In this document: positions 39,141-51,095 of the stretch, piece by piece
How the letters are laid out: each line of letters begins with the position of its first letter
Position numbering within the stretch: the first letter of the stretch is position 1
Assembly (NCBI GenBank): GCA_937934135.1
Contig: CALHAW010000009.1
Span: 50,184-114,183, forward strand
Reading direction: 5' to 3'
Origin: an uncultured Alphaproteobacteria bacterium
GTDB taxonomy: Bacteria > Pseudomonadota > Alphaproteobacteria > Micavibrionales > Micavibrionaceae
DNA length: 64,000 bases
Program-made: the position numbers and the translations under genes
The notes under the pieces: model-generated
What the model saw: only the letters and a program-made list of their open reading frames with translations
Databases searched by the model: none
What the model was told of the DNA's origin: nothing

Positions 39141-41912
39141 ATGTCCGAAGCCGTTCTTAATAAAGCGAAACAAGCCATTACATTGCCCGACATTCCTGCC
39201 CTGTGCGTGAATGCGCGGGAGGCCGCAATTTTAACCACCGATGGGGAAATGAAAACCATATCTCATCAACAGGCATTACAAATCACGCATGATAAACCCG
39301 TCCTGCTTTGTCATGCGCCCTATATGAGTGTTCAAATGAATACTGATAATATTATGGCGTATGATGTGTTGGAATTATTTGCCTTTGTTCACCCTGCAAA
39401 ATTTTGTGTACCAACGGTTACGGGACTAACCCGCGCGCTCGGCCTTTCTGCGCCCACAGATTTTGAATCCCAAATAATGAGCCTTATCGAAATCACGCAA
39501 GCGCTGCTTTCTGATCTGCAAAAAGATATTTGGCAGGCAAAGGCTAACCCGTTAAAAATTGCAGGCACAATGGGCGCGCAAGGTAAGGGATGGAATTGGA
39601 CACCGTTTATTTACGCCGCCCTTGGTGAAAAATATGATCCCCGTATCCCCGTAATCAGTAAATCTGATTTAAACATTTGGAAGAACCTGCCCGAATGGTC
39701 AGAAGAAGCCCCCCTGCCCCCACCCGCGCATCATCCCGTCACTATCGAGGAAAGCCATGCGCAATTAAAAAAAATATTAGGAAGCGGTGCCGAAGTCCGC
39801 GAGCAGCAAAAAAATTATAGCGCCGCCCTCACCAGTGCCTTTTTACCCCGCGAAGAAGAAAACACACCGCATGTTGTGTTGGCCGAAGCAGGAACAGGCG
39901 TTGGTAAAACGCTTGGTTACCTTGCCCCTGCTTCCGTCTGGGCAGAAAAGAACCAAGGTAGCGTTTGGGTGTCCACCTATACCAAAAATTTACAACGCCA
40001 AGTGGATCAAGAATTATCGCGCGTTTACCCGCATGAAGATGTCAAAGACAATAAAGTTGCCGTGCGAAAAGGTCGGGAGAATTATTTATGCTTGCTGAAT
40101 CTAGAAGAAGCTTCGGCAGGCGCGGCGCTATCACGCAATCCTCGTCAAACCATCGCCCTTGGTATTATGGCGCGATGGGCGGCGGCAACAAAAGACGGTG
40201 ACCTTGTCAGTGGTTCAGACTTCCCCGGCTGGCTCAGTGGGCTTTTAGGATATCAATATAGCTTCGGCCTTGCCGATAGGCGTGGTGAATGTATTTATTC
40301 CGCCTGTGATCATTACCATCGGTGTTTTGTTGAACAATCCGTACGACGATCAAAACATGCATCCATTGTGGTCGCCAACCATGCACTTGTGATGATACAA
40401 ACAGCAATTAACACCAACCCTGATGACCTGCCGTTACGTTATATATTTGATGAAGGGCATCATTTATTTGATGCCGCTGATGGCGCATTTTCTGGCCATT
40501 TAACCGCGCGGGAAACGTATGATTTGCGCCGTTGGTTACGCGGCGCAGAGGCCAGCCAGAAAAGTCGAATGAAGGGGTTAAAATCTCGCGCAGAAGATTT
40601 GGTTTCCGCCGATGAAGCCGCCGCCAAAGATTTACAAGATATCTTAGAATTTTCCCGCATATTAACCGCCGATGGATGGAAAAAGCGATTAAAAGATAAC
40701 GCCGTCAAAGGCCCGTGTGAAAAATTTATTCAAACTGTTTTTGAACAAGTGCATGCACGCAGTCAGGGACATAATAATTTTTATTCCGTTGAAACAGGTA
40801 CCTTCCCGCTTTCTGCTGAGTTAAGCGCCGCTGTGCATCCCTTAAAAGAATCCTTAAAAAAATTACAAAAACCGATGTTGTCCCTTGCGGAACGCCTTCG
40901 CAAAAAAATTGTTGATCATGCAGAGACATTGGATGAAGACACAAAAAAACGTATGGAAGCGGTGCAATCAGGGTTAGAGCGCCGCGCACAACTTTCCCTT
41001 GGGGCATGGATTGGTATGTTGGAAACCTTAAGCGAAGGTCGTCCCAAAGACGAATTTGTCGATTGGATGGAGATTGAGCGCAATGACGGGCGCGCCATGG
41101 ATATTGGCCTTTATCGCCATTGGGTTGACCCAATGATTCCGTTCTCCAACGCGTTAAAACCACAGGCACATGGGGTGATTGTGACATCTGCCACGTTGCG
41201 CGATGGCACGGGGGACGAAGAAAAGAACTGGCATGTGGCACGGCAAATGACGGGCGGCAATTATCTATCAGACTCCCCACATCAAGAAAGCTTTGCCTCA
41301 CCTTTTGATTACGCCGCGCAGACAAAAATTTTCGTGATTAATGATGTGCAAAAAAATGATCTTGATCAGGTCGCAAGCGCCTATCAAAATTTGATGATCG
41401 CCGCCAAGGGGGGAGCGATTGGTTTATTTACGGCAATTTCACGCCTGAAAGCGGTACATGAAAAAATAAAATTACCGTTAAATGATTCAGATATTCCGCT
41501 TTATGCACAGCACATGGATAATATGGATGCCGGCACATTGGTTGATATTTTTAGGGATGATGAAAATGCGTGTTTATTAGGGACAGACGCCATTCGGGAT
41601 GGTGTGGATGTACCGGGTCATTCACTCCGTCTTATTATCTTTGACCGCGTTCCATGGCCGCGTCCCACAATTTTGCACAAGGCACGGCGCGAAGCCTTTG
41701 GCCAAAAACAATATGATGACCGCCTTACCCGTATGAAATTAAAACAAGCCTATGGCCGCCTTATCCGCCGCGCCGATGATAAGGGCGTGTTTGTCATGCT
41801 TGATTCTGGAATGCCATCCCGTTTAAATGGCGCGTTTCCTGAGGGGGTAGAGGTTGAGCGCGTGGGATTAAGCGATGCGCTTATGCAGATGAAAGAATTT
41901 CTTTATGAATAG
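39141..41912 (+). CDS. DinG/XPD-like ATP-dependent DNA helicase with N-terminal extension
   Basis: Walker A AEAGTGVGKTLGYLAPAS; Fe-S cysteines YLCLLN...CIYSACDHYHRCFVE; DEGH box FDEGHHLFDAADG; C-terminal VFVMLDSGMPSRL. Confidence 0.88.
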   Translation: MSEAVLNKAKQAITLPDIPALCVNAREAAILTTDGEMKTISHQQALQITHDKPVLLCHAPYMSVQMNTDNIMAYDVLELFAFVHPAKFCVPTVTGLTRALGLSAPTDFESQIMSLIEITQALLSDLQKDIWQAKANPLKIAGTMGAQGKGWNWTPFIYAALGEKYDPRIPVISKSDLNIWKNLPEWSEEAPLPPPAHHPVTIEESHAQLKKILGSGAEVREQQKNYSAALTSAFLPREEENTPHVVLAEAGTGVGKTLGYLAPASVWAEKNQGSVWVSTYTKNLQRQVDQELSRVYPHEDVKDNKVAVRKGRENYLCLLNLEEASAGAALSRNPRQTIALGIMARWAAATKDGDLVSGSDFPGWLSGLLGYQYSFGLADRRGECIYSACDHYHRCFVEQSVRRSKHASIVVANHALVMIQTAINTNPDDLPLRYIFDEGHHLFDAADGAFSGHLTARETYDLRRWLRGAEASQKSRMKGLKSRAEDLVSADEAAAKDLQDILEFSRILTADGWKKRLKDNAVKGPCEKFIQTVFEQVHARSQGHNNFYSVETGTFPLSAELSAAVHPLKESLKKLQKPMLSLAERLRKKIVDHAETLDEDTKKRMEAVQSGLERRAQLSLGAWIGMLETLSEGRPKDEFVDWMEIERNDGRAMDIGLYRHWVDPMIPFSNALKPQAHGVIVTSATLRDGTGDEEKNWHVARQMTGGNYLSDSPHQESFASPFDYAAQTKIFVINDVQKNDLDQVASAYQNLMIAAKGGAIGLFTAISRLKAVHEKIKLPLNDSDIPLYAQHMDNMDAGTLVDIFRDDENACLLGTDAIRDGVDVPGHSLRLIIFDRVPWPRPTILHKARREAFGQKQYDDRLTRMKLKQAYGRLIRRADDKGVFVMLDSGMPSRLNGAFPEGVEVERVGLSDALMQMKEFLYE

Positions 41913-43197
41913 CGCCAAGCATAATATAAGACAATGGCACGGAGCAGATATACTCACCTGCGCAGAAGATTTAGCAGCGCGCTCTTATACAATTTTCTTT
42001 GATAGCAACCGTCCCGCGCACCCACTTAATCAATGGAGCTTTCTGTGTTGGAATCCCGTTGAAACAATCATCTATAAAAACGGCGTGATCACACATAATA
42101 ATATTGAACATGAAGAAACAGATTTATTCCAATTCATTCAATCACGTTTAAAGCATTATAGTTTTGAACAAAGTAATATCCCCTTCACAGGCGGCGCAGC
42201 AGGATATTTTGGGTATGATATTGGACGGCAATTAGAAACACTTCCCAATGATACGGTTGATGATTTAAATCTTCCTGATGCCACATTAGGAATTTATCAA
42301 AACGTCATAGCCTATGATCATGTGCATGATACAACATGGATAATTGGTGAAAGCCCAGAGATTACGGGAACACCAAAACATTACCACCCCATCCCTATAT
42401 CATGGGATACCGCACAAACAGATAAAGAATATTGCAAGGATATACAAACCGTCATTGATTATATCCACGCGGGCGAAATTTATCAGGCGAATTTATCGCG
42501 GCGATATCAGGCCGTATTGCCACAAGGGTTTAATCCCTTCACCCATTATAAAACATTACGCATCATAAATTCTGCACCCTTTTCTTCCTTTATGAATTTT
42601 AATGAATTTCAATTATCTTCTTCGTCGCCAGAAAGATTTCTTTCTTTAAAAAACAGGGCGGTTGATACGCGCCCCATTAAAGGAACACGCCCCGATACAC
42701 AAGATCCAGAAATTCTTAAAAATAATATAAAAGAACGTGCAGAAAATTTAATGATTGTTGATTTACTGCGCAATGATATTTCAAAAGTGTGCGCGCAAAA
42801 TTCTGTCAAAGTGCCGTCCCTTTGTGACATTGAAACATTTGAAGGCCTGCATCATATGGTGTCCACCGTGCAGGGTATTTTACAACACGGTAAAACTGCT
42901 TGTGACCTTCTTCAAGCGTGTTTTCCGGGGGGGTCCATCACGGGCGCACCGAAAATTCGCGCCATGCAAATCATTGAAGAATTGGAAGAAACCCGCCGTG
43001 GACCTTATTGTGGGGCTATGGGTTATATTGGTTTTAATGGCGATATGGACACAAACATTATTATCCGCACCCTTATTTACAAAAATAATAAAACGTACCT
43101 GCAGGTTGGCAGCGGCATTGTCAGCGACTCCACACCACAAAAAGAATTAACCGAAACCAAGCAAAAAGCACAAAAAATATGGGAGAGTTTTGAATGA
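41905..43197 (+). CDS. pabB: Aminodeoxychorismate synthase component I
   Basis: IHAGEIYQANLSRRYQ, SSSPERFLSL, TRPIKGTRPD, GGSITGAPKIRAMQIIEELEETRRGPYCGAMGYIG. Confidence 0.93.
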   Translation: MNSAKHNIRQWHGADILTCAEDLAARSYTIFFDSNRPAHPLNQWSFLCWNPVETIIYKNGVITHNNIEHEETDLFQFIQSRLKHYSFEQSNIPFTGGAAGYFGYDIGRQLETLPNDTVDDLNLPDATLGIYQNVIAYDHVHDTTWIIGESPEITGTPKHYHPIPISWDTAQTDKEYCKDIQTVIDYIHAGEIYQANLSRRYQAVLPQGFNPFTHYKTLRIINSAPFSSFMNFNEFQLSSSSPERFLSLKNRAVDTRPIKGTRPDTQDPEILKNNIKERAENLMIVDLLRNDISKVCAQNSVKVPSLCDIETFEGLHHMVSTVQGILQHGKTACDLLQACFPGGSITGAPKIRAMQIIEELEETRRGPYCGAMGYIGFNGDMDTNIIIRTLIYKNNKTYLQVGSGIVSDSTPQKELTETKQKAQKIWESFE

Positions 43198-43937
43198 GTA
43201 TTCTTTATTTAAATGGTGAATATGTCGAAGACACCGCCCCCCTTATTGATCATCACGATTCTGGCTTTACAACCGGTATTGGTATTTTTGATTCCATGTT
43301 GACCGTTGAGGGAAAACCCATTCATCTGCAAGATCATCTTGAACGGATAAACCATGATACAAAAACCGTAATTGGTTTAACGCCTGATTTAAATAATTTT
43401 GAAGCAATCATTCATACAGTGTTAGAAAAAAACCACATCACATCCCCCCATACACGTATCCGCACAACCATTACGGGCGGCATTGTTGATGCGCCGTTAA
43501 AGCCCGTAGGAAATTTGACAATTCTTATTGATATCGCACCCTGTACGCCCCCGCCCAAAACACCGGTAAAATGCGCTATTATTACTGATTTTCCGCGTAT
43601 TGTGGGATGCGTGTTGGAAAATTGTAAGCGGCTCGATTATTCGCGTTCTTATGCGGCGCGGCGCACGGCAGAAATACACGGCGCAGAGGAAGCCATACTC
43701 ATCAACACAGAAGGGAATATTGCCTGCGGCGCAACCAGTAATATTTTTATTGAAGAAGATGGTGCATTGATAACACCGCCGCTAAATGATGGTGTTTTGG
43801 CCGGTGTAACGCGCAAAAATATTATGACTGAATTTAATGTCCGCCAAGAAAGTATTTCAATAGAACGTCTAAAAAACGCCGATAAAGCTTATTTAACAAA
43901 CAGCTTTATTGGGTTGCGGGAAGTACAGCTTATATAA
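43194..43937 (+). CDS. pabC: Class IV aminotransferase, 4-amino-4-deoxychorismate lyase-like
   Basis: DHHDSGFTTGIGIFDSMLTVEGKPIHLQDHLERI; NCKRLDYSRSYAARRTAEIHGAEEAILIN; overlaps the pabB stop. Confidence 0.85.
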   Translation: MSILYLNGEYVEDTAPLIDHHDSGFTTGIGIFDSMLTVEGKPIHLQDHLERINHDTKTVIGLTPDLNNFEAIIHTVLEKNHITSPHTRIRTTITGGIVDAPLKPVGNLTILIDIAPCTPPPKTPVKCAIITDFPRIVGCVLENCKRLDYSRSYAARRTAEIHGAEEAILINTEGNIACGATSNIFIEEDGALITPPLNDGVLAGVTRKNIMTEFNVRQESISIERLKNADKAYLTNSFIGLREVQLI

Positions 43938-43945
43938 AAGAAGTG

Positions 43946-44398
43946 TTACTTATGTGACGTTCTACAGACTTCGAACAAGCTTTGGTTGGTTAAAGCGGCC
44001 AATTTCCCCTGTGCTAAACGTAATTTATTGAAATTGCGTTTGCGTGTTATTTCATCTTTGGAATTTTTGACGTCTTCTTCCAAAGATTGAATAGCGGCTT
44101 CAATTTCTTCTTTATTCAAATCACACACAAAAATGGCTTCTTCCGCAAGGATCGTACAGTTATCAGCCGTTACATCGGCAAAACCACCCGCAATAAAAAT
44201 CTTTGTTGGCTTATCCCCTTCTTTGGGAATAATGGAAACAACACCCGGACGAATAGAAGCGACAAGCGCAGAGTGGTTTGCACGAACACCAAAATCCCCC
44301 TCATATCCGGGAATAGTCACTTGCCACGCCTTTTCAGACATCAACTTTTTTTCAGGTGACACAAGTTCAAAGTCAAAATTTTGGGCTTTATCGGCCAT
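43946..44398 (-). CDS. atpC: ATP synthase F1 subunit epsilon
   Basis: FELVSPEKKLMSEKAWQVTIPGYEGDFGVRANHSALVASIRPGVVSI; downstream of atpD. Confidence 0.93.
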   Translation of the reverse strand: MADKAQNFDFELVSPEKKLMSEKAWQVTIPGYEGDFGVRANHSALVASIRPGVVSIIPKEGDKPTKIFIAGGFADVTADNCTILAEEAIFVCDLNKEEIEAAIQSLEEDVKNSKDEITRKRNFNKLRLAQGKLAALTNQSLFEVCRTSHK

Positions 44399-44411
44399 GA
44401 TTTAATTTCCT

Positions 44412-45863
<1,452 letters not shown>

Positions 45864-46025
45864 TTATCCGTTGCGCCTTGCAAAAGTTACTGTTCCTTTA
45901 GGGGTAACATGTACTGGAACAGATTGTTTTGATCCTGTTTCTATTGGGTTATTTGCCGCTGTATTGAGAGCTGCGCGCACCTCACCTATCTTATCTTTTC
46001 TAACACCTGTTTCTTTTGCACTCAT
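45864..46025 (-). CDS. 53-aa small ORF between atpG and atpD (not in the supplied ORF track)
   Basis: Minus-strand translation MSAKETGVRKDKIGEVRAALNTAANNPIETGSKQSVPVHVTPKGTVTFARRNG*, preceded by AGGGAG 7 nt before ATG. Confidence 0.45.
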   Translation of the reverse strand: MSAKETGVRKDKIGEVRAALNTAANNPIETGSKQSVPVHVTPKGTVTFARRNG

Positions 46026-46046
46026 TATGCTCTCCCTTAATTTATA

Positions 46047-46955
46047 TTATACGGCTTCCGCGCCGGAAATAATTTCGATTAATTCTTTTGTAATCGCGGC
46101 CTGACGGGCGCGGTTATAGATCAACGTAATATCATTAATTTTCTTCCCTGCATTACGGGTCGCATTATCCATCGCGGTCATCCGCGCGGCTTGCTCCCCT
46201 GCGGCGCTATCAAGCAAGGCGCGAAACATTTGAACGCCCAAATTACGGGGTAATAGCTGGCTTAAAATTTCTTCTTCTTCAGGTTCAAACGCATAAGGGG
46301 ATTTAACCTCATCTGCCTCACTTAGCGCGTCATTATCATTGGCCTTATCCAGTTCCGGCAATTTAAACGGGATAATTTGTTGCGCCTGTGGTTTTTGCGC
46401 CAAAACAGAAACAAAATTATTATAGACCATAGAACAAATATCAAAACCGCCTGTTTCAAATTGTTCTAAAACCAGCTGTGTAATTTGATTGGCTTCTGAG
46501 AAATTAACGCGCTTGCCTGACCCTATGCCCGTAAAGCTTTCGATGATTTTTGATCCATGTTCACGCTTCAAAAGATCCCGCGCCTTACGACCAACAGTAA
46601 TCAATTTAACGTCTTTGCCTTCCGCTTCAAGGCGTGTGATTTCAAGGCGCGCTTTACGAATAAGGTTTCCGTTAAATCCACCACAAAGACCACGGTCTGA
46701 CGTGACCACAACCAAAAGATGTGTTTGGTCAGACCCTGTACCAATAAGAAGTTTGGGAGAAGCATTCGTCACCGTTACCCCTGCCGCAACACGGGTTAGC
46801 ATCGCCGCCATTGCACGGGCATAAGGCTGTGATGCCTCAGCTTGTGTTTGCGCTTTTTTAAGCTTGGACGCCGCCACCATTTTCATCGCCGACGTAATTT
46901 TCTTCGTCGACTTAACACTAGCAATCCGGTCTCTATAATCCTTTAAACTTGGCAT
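46047..46955 (-). CDS. atpG: ATP synthase F1 subunit gamma
   Basis: [52 protein letters not shown]-terminal [23 protein letters not shown]. Confidence 0.97.
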   Translation of the reverse strand: MPSLKDYRDRIASVKSTKKITSAMKMVAASKLKKAQTQAEASQPYARAMAAMLTRVAAGVTVTNASPKLLIGTGSDQTHLLVVVTSDRGLCGGFNGNLIRKARLEITRLEAEGKDVKLITVGRKARDLLKREHGSKIIESFTGIGSGKRVNFSEANQITQLVLEQFETGGFDICSMVYNNFVSVLAQKPQAQQIIPFKLPELDKANDNDALSEADEVKSPYAFEPEEEEILSQLLPRNLGVQMFRALLDSAAGEQAARMTAMDNATRNAGKKINDITLIYNRARQAAITKELIEIISGAEAV

Positions 46956-46958
46956 ATC

Positions 46959-47240
46959 TTATACCGTTAAACCTTTTATTTTATTTATTTCTCTTAAGAT
47001 AGAATTTTTATAATCTGTTTCCCTAGGGTAAACACTTAAAAAAAGTTCTGGGATAACTAACATATTAATAATTGAATCTTGTGAATCACGGTCATTCATT
47101 CTAGCAATCAATTGCAAAGCATCATAAATAGCAGCCTCAACAGTACCTAAGTATTCCCATGATCTTGGATTACTTTCCCTCGCTGCTAGAGCATCAACAG
47201 CATTATCAATACATGTGTTAAAACTATTTATTATAGACAT
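46959..47240 (-). CDS. Hypothetical 93-aa protein between atpA and atpG
   Basis: Complete ORF in the atp operon orientation, with GGAAT-like SD before ATG; no family recognised. Confidence 0.6.
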   Translation of the reverse strand: MSIINSFNTCIDNAVDALAARESNPRSWEYLGTVEAAIYDALQLIARMNDRDSQDSIINMLVIPELFLSVYPRETDYKNSILREINKIKGLTV

Positions 47241-47258
47241 AGTAATATTCCTAATAAA

Positions 47259-48809
47259 TTAAGCCGCTTTCTGGTGAGCAGAAACATATCCTTTGGTGAA
47301 TTTTTCAAGGAAATCTTTCATTTTCCCTTCAGTATCATCATCAATTTTCTGTTTTGTTTCGATTGCTTTTAAGATGTCTTTACCTGTGGCGCGCACATCA
47401 TCAAGAAGACGGTTTTCAAAATTTGAAACATCCGCAACATCAACATCATCCAAATACCCTTTTGTTCCCGCAAAAATAACAAAAACTTGTTCTGACATTG
47501 TCAGCGGTGAGTATTGTGGCTGTTTCAAAAGCTGTGTCAAACGCGCACCACGGGCAAGCAATTTCTGCGTTGCAGGGTCAAGGTCAGACGCGAACTGTGC
47601 AAAGGCTTCCATTTCACGGTACTGCGCTAATTCCAATTTAATAGAACCAGCAACCTGTTTCATCGCCTTTGTCTGCGCCGCAGAACCAACACGCGACACC
47701 GATAAACCAACGTTAATCGCGGGACGGATCCCTTTAAAGAATAAGTCCGTTTCCAAGAAAATTTGACCATCTGTAATAGAGATCACATTTGTTGGAATAT
47801 AAGCCGACACGTCACCAGCCTGTGTTTCAATGATTGGCAACGCGGTCAAAGACCCGTTTCCTGCCGCATCACCTAATTTACATGAACGTTCAAGCAAACG
47901 AGAGTGAATGTAGAAAACATCCCCTGGATACGCTTCACGACCCGGAGGACGACGAAGAAGAAGTGACATTTGACGATAAGCAACCGCTTGCTTTGATAGA
48001 TCATCATAAATAATCAGCGCATGTTTACCGTTATTAAGGAAATATTCCCCCATTGCCGCCCCTGTATAAGGTGCAAGGAATTGCATTGGTGCAGGGTCAG
48101 ACGCCGTTGCCGCAACAACGATTGAATATTCCATTGCACCATTTTCTTCAAGCTCTTTCACGAGCTGCGCCACAGTTGAACGTTTTTGACCAACCGCAAC
48201 ATAGACACAATACATATGCTTTGATTCATCTTTATCAGAATTGACTGATTTTTGATTAATGATGGCATCAACTGCAACCGCAGTTTTCCCCGTTTGACGG
48301 TCACCAATGATAAGTTCACGTTGGCCACGACCAACAGGCACAAGCGCATCAATCGCCTTAATCCCTGATTGCATTGGTTCATGAACAGATTTACGCGGGA
48401 TAATGCCCGGCGCTTTGACTTCAACACGGCTGGAATTGCTGGCATTGATCGGGCCTTTTCCATCGATTGGGTTACCCAAACCATCAACAACACGACCAAG
48501 CAGTTCTGGGCCAGTCGGCACGTTCACGATTTCACCCGTACGGCGCACAATGTCACCTTCTTTAATATCACGGTCAGACCCGAAGATCACAACCCCAACA
48601 TTATCAAGCTCAAGGTTCAAGGCCATCCCTTTAATCCCGCCCGGAAATTCGACCATTTCACCAGCACGCACCTGATCAAGGCCGTAAACGCGGGCAACAC
48701 CATCCCCCACGGACAAAACCTGACCAATTTCAGCGACATCGGCTTGCGCGCTAAAATCAGCGATCTGATTTTTTAAGATTTCGGATATTTCGGCTGCTTT
48801 AATTTCCAT
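47259..48809 (-). CDS. atpA: ATP synthase F1 subunit alpha
   Basis: [46 protein letters not shown]. Confidence 0.98.
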   Translation of the reverse strand: MEIKAAEISEILKNQIADFSAQADVAEIGQVLSVGDGVARVYGLDQVRAGEMVEFPGGIKGMALNLELDNVGVVIFGSDRDIKEGDIVRRTGEIVNVPTGPELLGRVVDGLGNPIDGKGPINASNSSRVEVKAPGIIPRKSVHEPMQSGIKAIDALVPVGRGQRELIIGDRQTGKTAVAVDAIINQKSVNSDKDESKHMYCVYVAVGQKRSTVAQLVKELEENGAMEYSIVVAATASDPAPMQFLAPYTGAAMGEYFLNNGKHALIIYDDLSKQAVAYRQMSLLLRRPPGREAYPGDVFYIHSRLLERSCKLGDAAGNGSLTALPIIETQAGDVSAYIPTNVISITDGQIFLETDLFFKGIRPAINVGLSVSRVGSAAQTKAMKQVAGSIKLELAQYREMEAFAQFASDLDPATQKLLARGARLTQLLKQPQYSPLTMSEQVFVIFAGTKGYLDDVDVADVSNFENRLLDDVRATGKDILKAIETKQKIDDDTEGKMKDFLEKFTKGYVSAHQKAA

Positions 48810-48848
48810 TTTTCACTTTTCCTTTAATTAAAACTTTTAAATTATTTA

Positions 48849-49439
48849 TTAACTTGCTGCTTTTTCGGCGGCTGTATTGGTATTGGCTTCGCTTTTCATA
48901 GCGATTTTTAAACGCTCCAACTTACGCTTTACTGAATCATCAATCATTTGCGACCCAACGGTGACAACCATGCCACCAATCAGGCTCTTATCGACCTCAA
49001 CAGTCACGGCAACGGCCTGCCCCATCGCTTTAGTAAGAGAGGCCTGCAGGTCTTTTTCTTGTGCGGGTGAAAGCGCAAAAGCAGATTGAACGCTGGCAGA
49101 AACCTCCCCACGACGACGTGAAAGTTCCATACGGACTGCATTAATAATGCTATTGACGGTGCTTAGGCGGTTATTTTGCGCCAAAAGCGCCAAGAAATTC
49201 GATGTGATATCTTGAAATTTGGCTTTTTTCGCAATGGCTTGTACCGCTTCTTGCTTATCCTGACGTGAAATCAAGGGAGAGCGGGTTAAACTTTGTAAGT
49301 CTTGAGAATCTATCAAAGCCGCCTGAAAGGACACTAAATCCTTTTCAACAGCATCAGATTTCCCTGATTCAAGAGCGATATCAACCAAAGCGGTTGCATA
49401 ACGGAGGGCGGCGGCGCCAGAAGTCTGTTGAGAGGCCAA
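48849..49439 (-). CDS. atpH: ATP synthase F1 subunit delta
   Basis: RYATALVDIALESGKSDAVEKDL... KSLIGGMVVTVGSQMIDDSVKRKLERLKIAM; first gene of the F1 cluster. Confidence 0.94.
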   Translation of the reverse strand: MASQQTSGAAALRYATALVDIALESGKSDAVEKDLVSFQAALIDSQDLQSLTRSPLISRQDKQEAVQAIAKKAKFQDITSNFLALLAQNNRLSTVNSIINAVRMELSRRRGEVSASVQSAFALSPAQEKDLQASLTKAMGQAVAVTVEVDKSLIGGMVVTVGSQMIDDSVKRKLERLKIAMKSEANTNTAAEKAAS

Positions 49440-49603
49440 TGTCGGTCCCTTTTTTACCTATTTGTTAAACCAAAATTATGGTGAAGGATTTAGCATAGGG
49501 AAATAGGCTACGCAAGTGCTTCCAGACAAATACATGCAGGTTTTTTAGCAATTTTGAATTTTAATAAAGACAAGTTTTAAAATCACGCTTATCATTCGGT
49601 TGT

Positions 49604-51052
49604 ATGAATAATATTTTCTTCCTCTTTTTTATCATATTCCTCGAAGGATATGTCGTCCTATCCGCAGAATTACTGGCTATTCGCCAGACTGTACCCTATG
49701 TGGGCAGTGGCACAGACACCGTCTCCATCATTATCGCCGCTGTTTTAATGCCGTTGGCCGTTGGGTATTACGCAGGCGGACAATTTAAGAAGAACCATAA
49801 AGGCAGCGTTCGGCACGCCTTATTACGGAATATCTTAATTGCCATCATATTTTTCACGATTGGGCTTTCACATGTCCTTATTGCTGGATTTTTTGAAGCC
49901 ATCACTGCCATCGGCATCACCAACCGCCTTGCCATGACGACTATTTACTCTCTCGTCTTCTTGGTTGTTCCTGTTTATCTTTTGGCGCAGACAATCCCAC
50001 TGATTAGTCATTATTTTAGAAAAGAACGCTTGTCACAGATCACAGGGAAAATGCTGTTTTTCTCAACAACGGGATCTTTCATGGGGGCGGTTTTTTCAAC
50101 CCTTATTTTAATGGCCTATATTGGTGTGCATCATACGGCTTTGGTCACGATTGGGTGCCTCTGCTTCCTTTATATATTGCTTACAAAAAAGAAAATTTCG
50201 GGAACGACCCTGTTTATTGGTTTAGCTTTTATGATGGCTGTTTTAATGAATAATAACGCAGTCATGCAATCAATTGGCATTGTTGAAAATAATCAATATA
50301 ATACAATCAAAGTGACAGAACGTAATGATGGCAAAACCAGACGCCTTTCATTAAATAATAATAATTCTTCGCTTTATTCTGATGTGCCTATTCAATTTGG
50401 AACAGACCCAACGCCGCGCACAGTTTTTGTCTATGCCGATCACATTAACAAACATTTTATTAATCCCACATTAGATGAAGATAAAATTTATGAAATCCTG
50501 GTGATCGGCGCTGGTGGCTTCACGATTGGGTTACAAGACATTAAGAATAATTATGATTTTATCGATATTGATAAATCCCTGAAACGTATTTCAGAAGAAT
50601 TATTTTTAAAACAAGAATTAGAGGATAATAAAAAATTCATTGGCATGCCCGCGCGCGCTTTTTTATTCCAAAAAATTAATGAAAATAAGAAATACGACCT
50701 GATTATCATTGATGCCTATTTAGGAGCTCGCACCATTCCCGAACACATGGTCACAAAAGAATTTTACCAAAGCGTTAAAAAGGTTTTGGCTGATGATGGT
50801 GTGATTGTCGGTAATTTTATTACCTCCGCCAGTTTTTCTTCTAAATTCAGTCATAAGATCGACAACACATTACGCAGTGTCTTTCCCTTAGTATCACGTC
50901 AAATCATGAATGATTATAACGCATGGGATAAAAACGATATTCAGAAATCAAATATCTTATATATTTATCACAATAAAGCCGTATCAGAAGGCGGCATTTA
51001 CACCGATGATAAAAACACGATTTATTATGATAAAGACAAACGGATCGAATAG
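49604..51052 (+). CDS. Multi-pass membrane protein fused to a spermidine-synthase-like (SAM-dependent) domain
   Basis: N-terminal TM domain FLEGYVVLSAELLAIRQTVPYVG; C-terminal EILVIGAGGFTIGLQDIKNNYDFIDIDKSLKRISEE... YDLIIIDAYLGARTIPEHMVTKEFYQSVKKVLADDGVIVGNFI. Confidence 0.8.
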   Translation: MNNIFFLFFIIFLEGYVVLSAELLAIRQTVPYVGSGTDTVSIIIAAVLMPLAVGYYAGGQFKKNHKGSVRHALLRNILIAIIFFTIGLSHVLIAGFFEAITAIGITNRLAMTTIYSLVFLVVPVYLLAQTIPLISHYFRKERLSQITGKMLFFSTTGSFMGAVFSTLILMAYIGVHHTALVTIGCLCFLYILLTKKKISGTTLFIGLAFMMAVLMNNNAVMQSIGIVENNQYNTIKVTERNDGKTRRLSLNNNNSSLYSDVPIQFGTDPTPRTVFVYADHINKHFINPTLDEDKIYEILVIGAGGFTIGLQDIKNNYDFIDIDKSLKRISEELFLKQELEDNKKFIGMPARAFLFQKINENKKYDLIIIDAYLGARTIPEHMVTKEFYQSVKKVLADDGVIVGNFITSASFSSKFSHKIDNTLRSVFPLVSRQIMNDYNAWDKNDIQKSNILYIYHNKAVSEGGIYTDDKNTIYYDKDKRIE

Positions 51053-51053
51053 G

Positions 51054-51095
51054 TTTGTTTTACCCTACTTAATATTTGTTTTACCCTACTTAATA
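51054..51095. repeat. Perfect tandem duplication, 2 x 21 bp, at the priA 3' end
   Basis: TTTGTTTTACCCTACTTAATA at 51054-51074 and again at 51075-51095. Confidence 0.95.

Noticed and set aside
45871-46104. 77-aa + strand ORF between atpD and atpG
   Set aside because: Opposite the operon direction and overlapping both atpG and the better-supported minus-strand 53-aa ORF.
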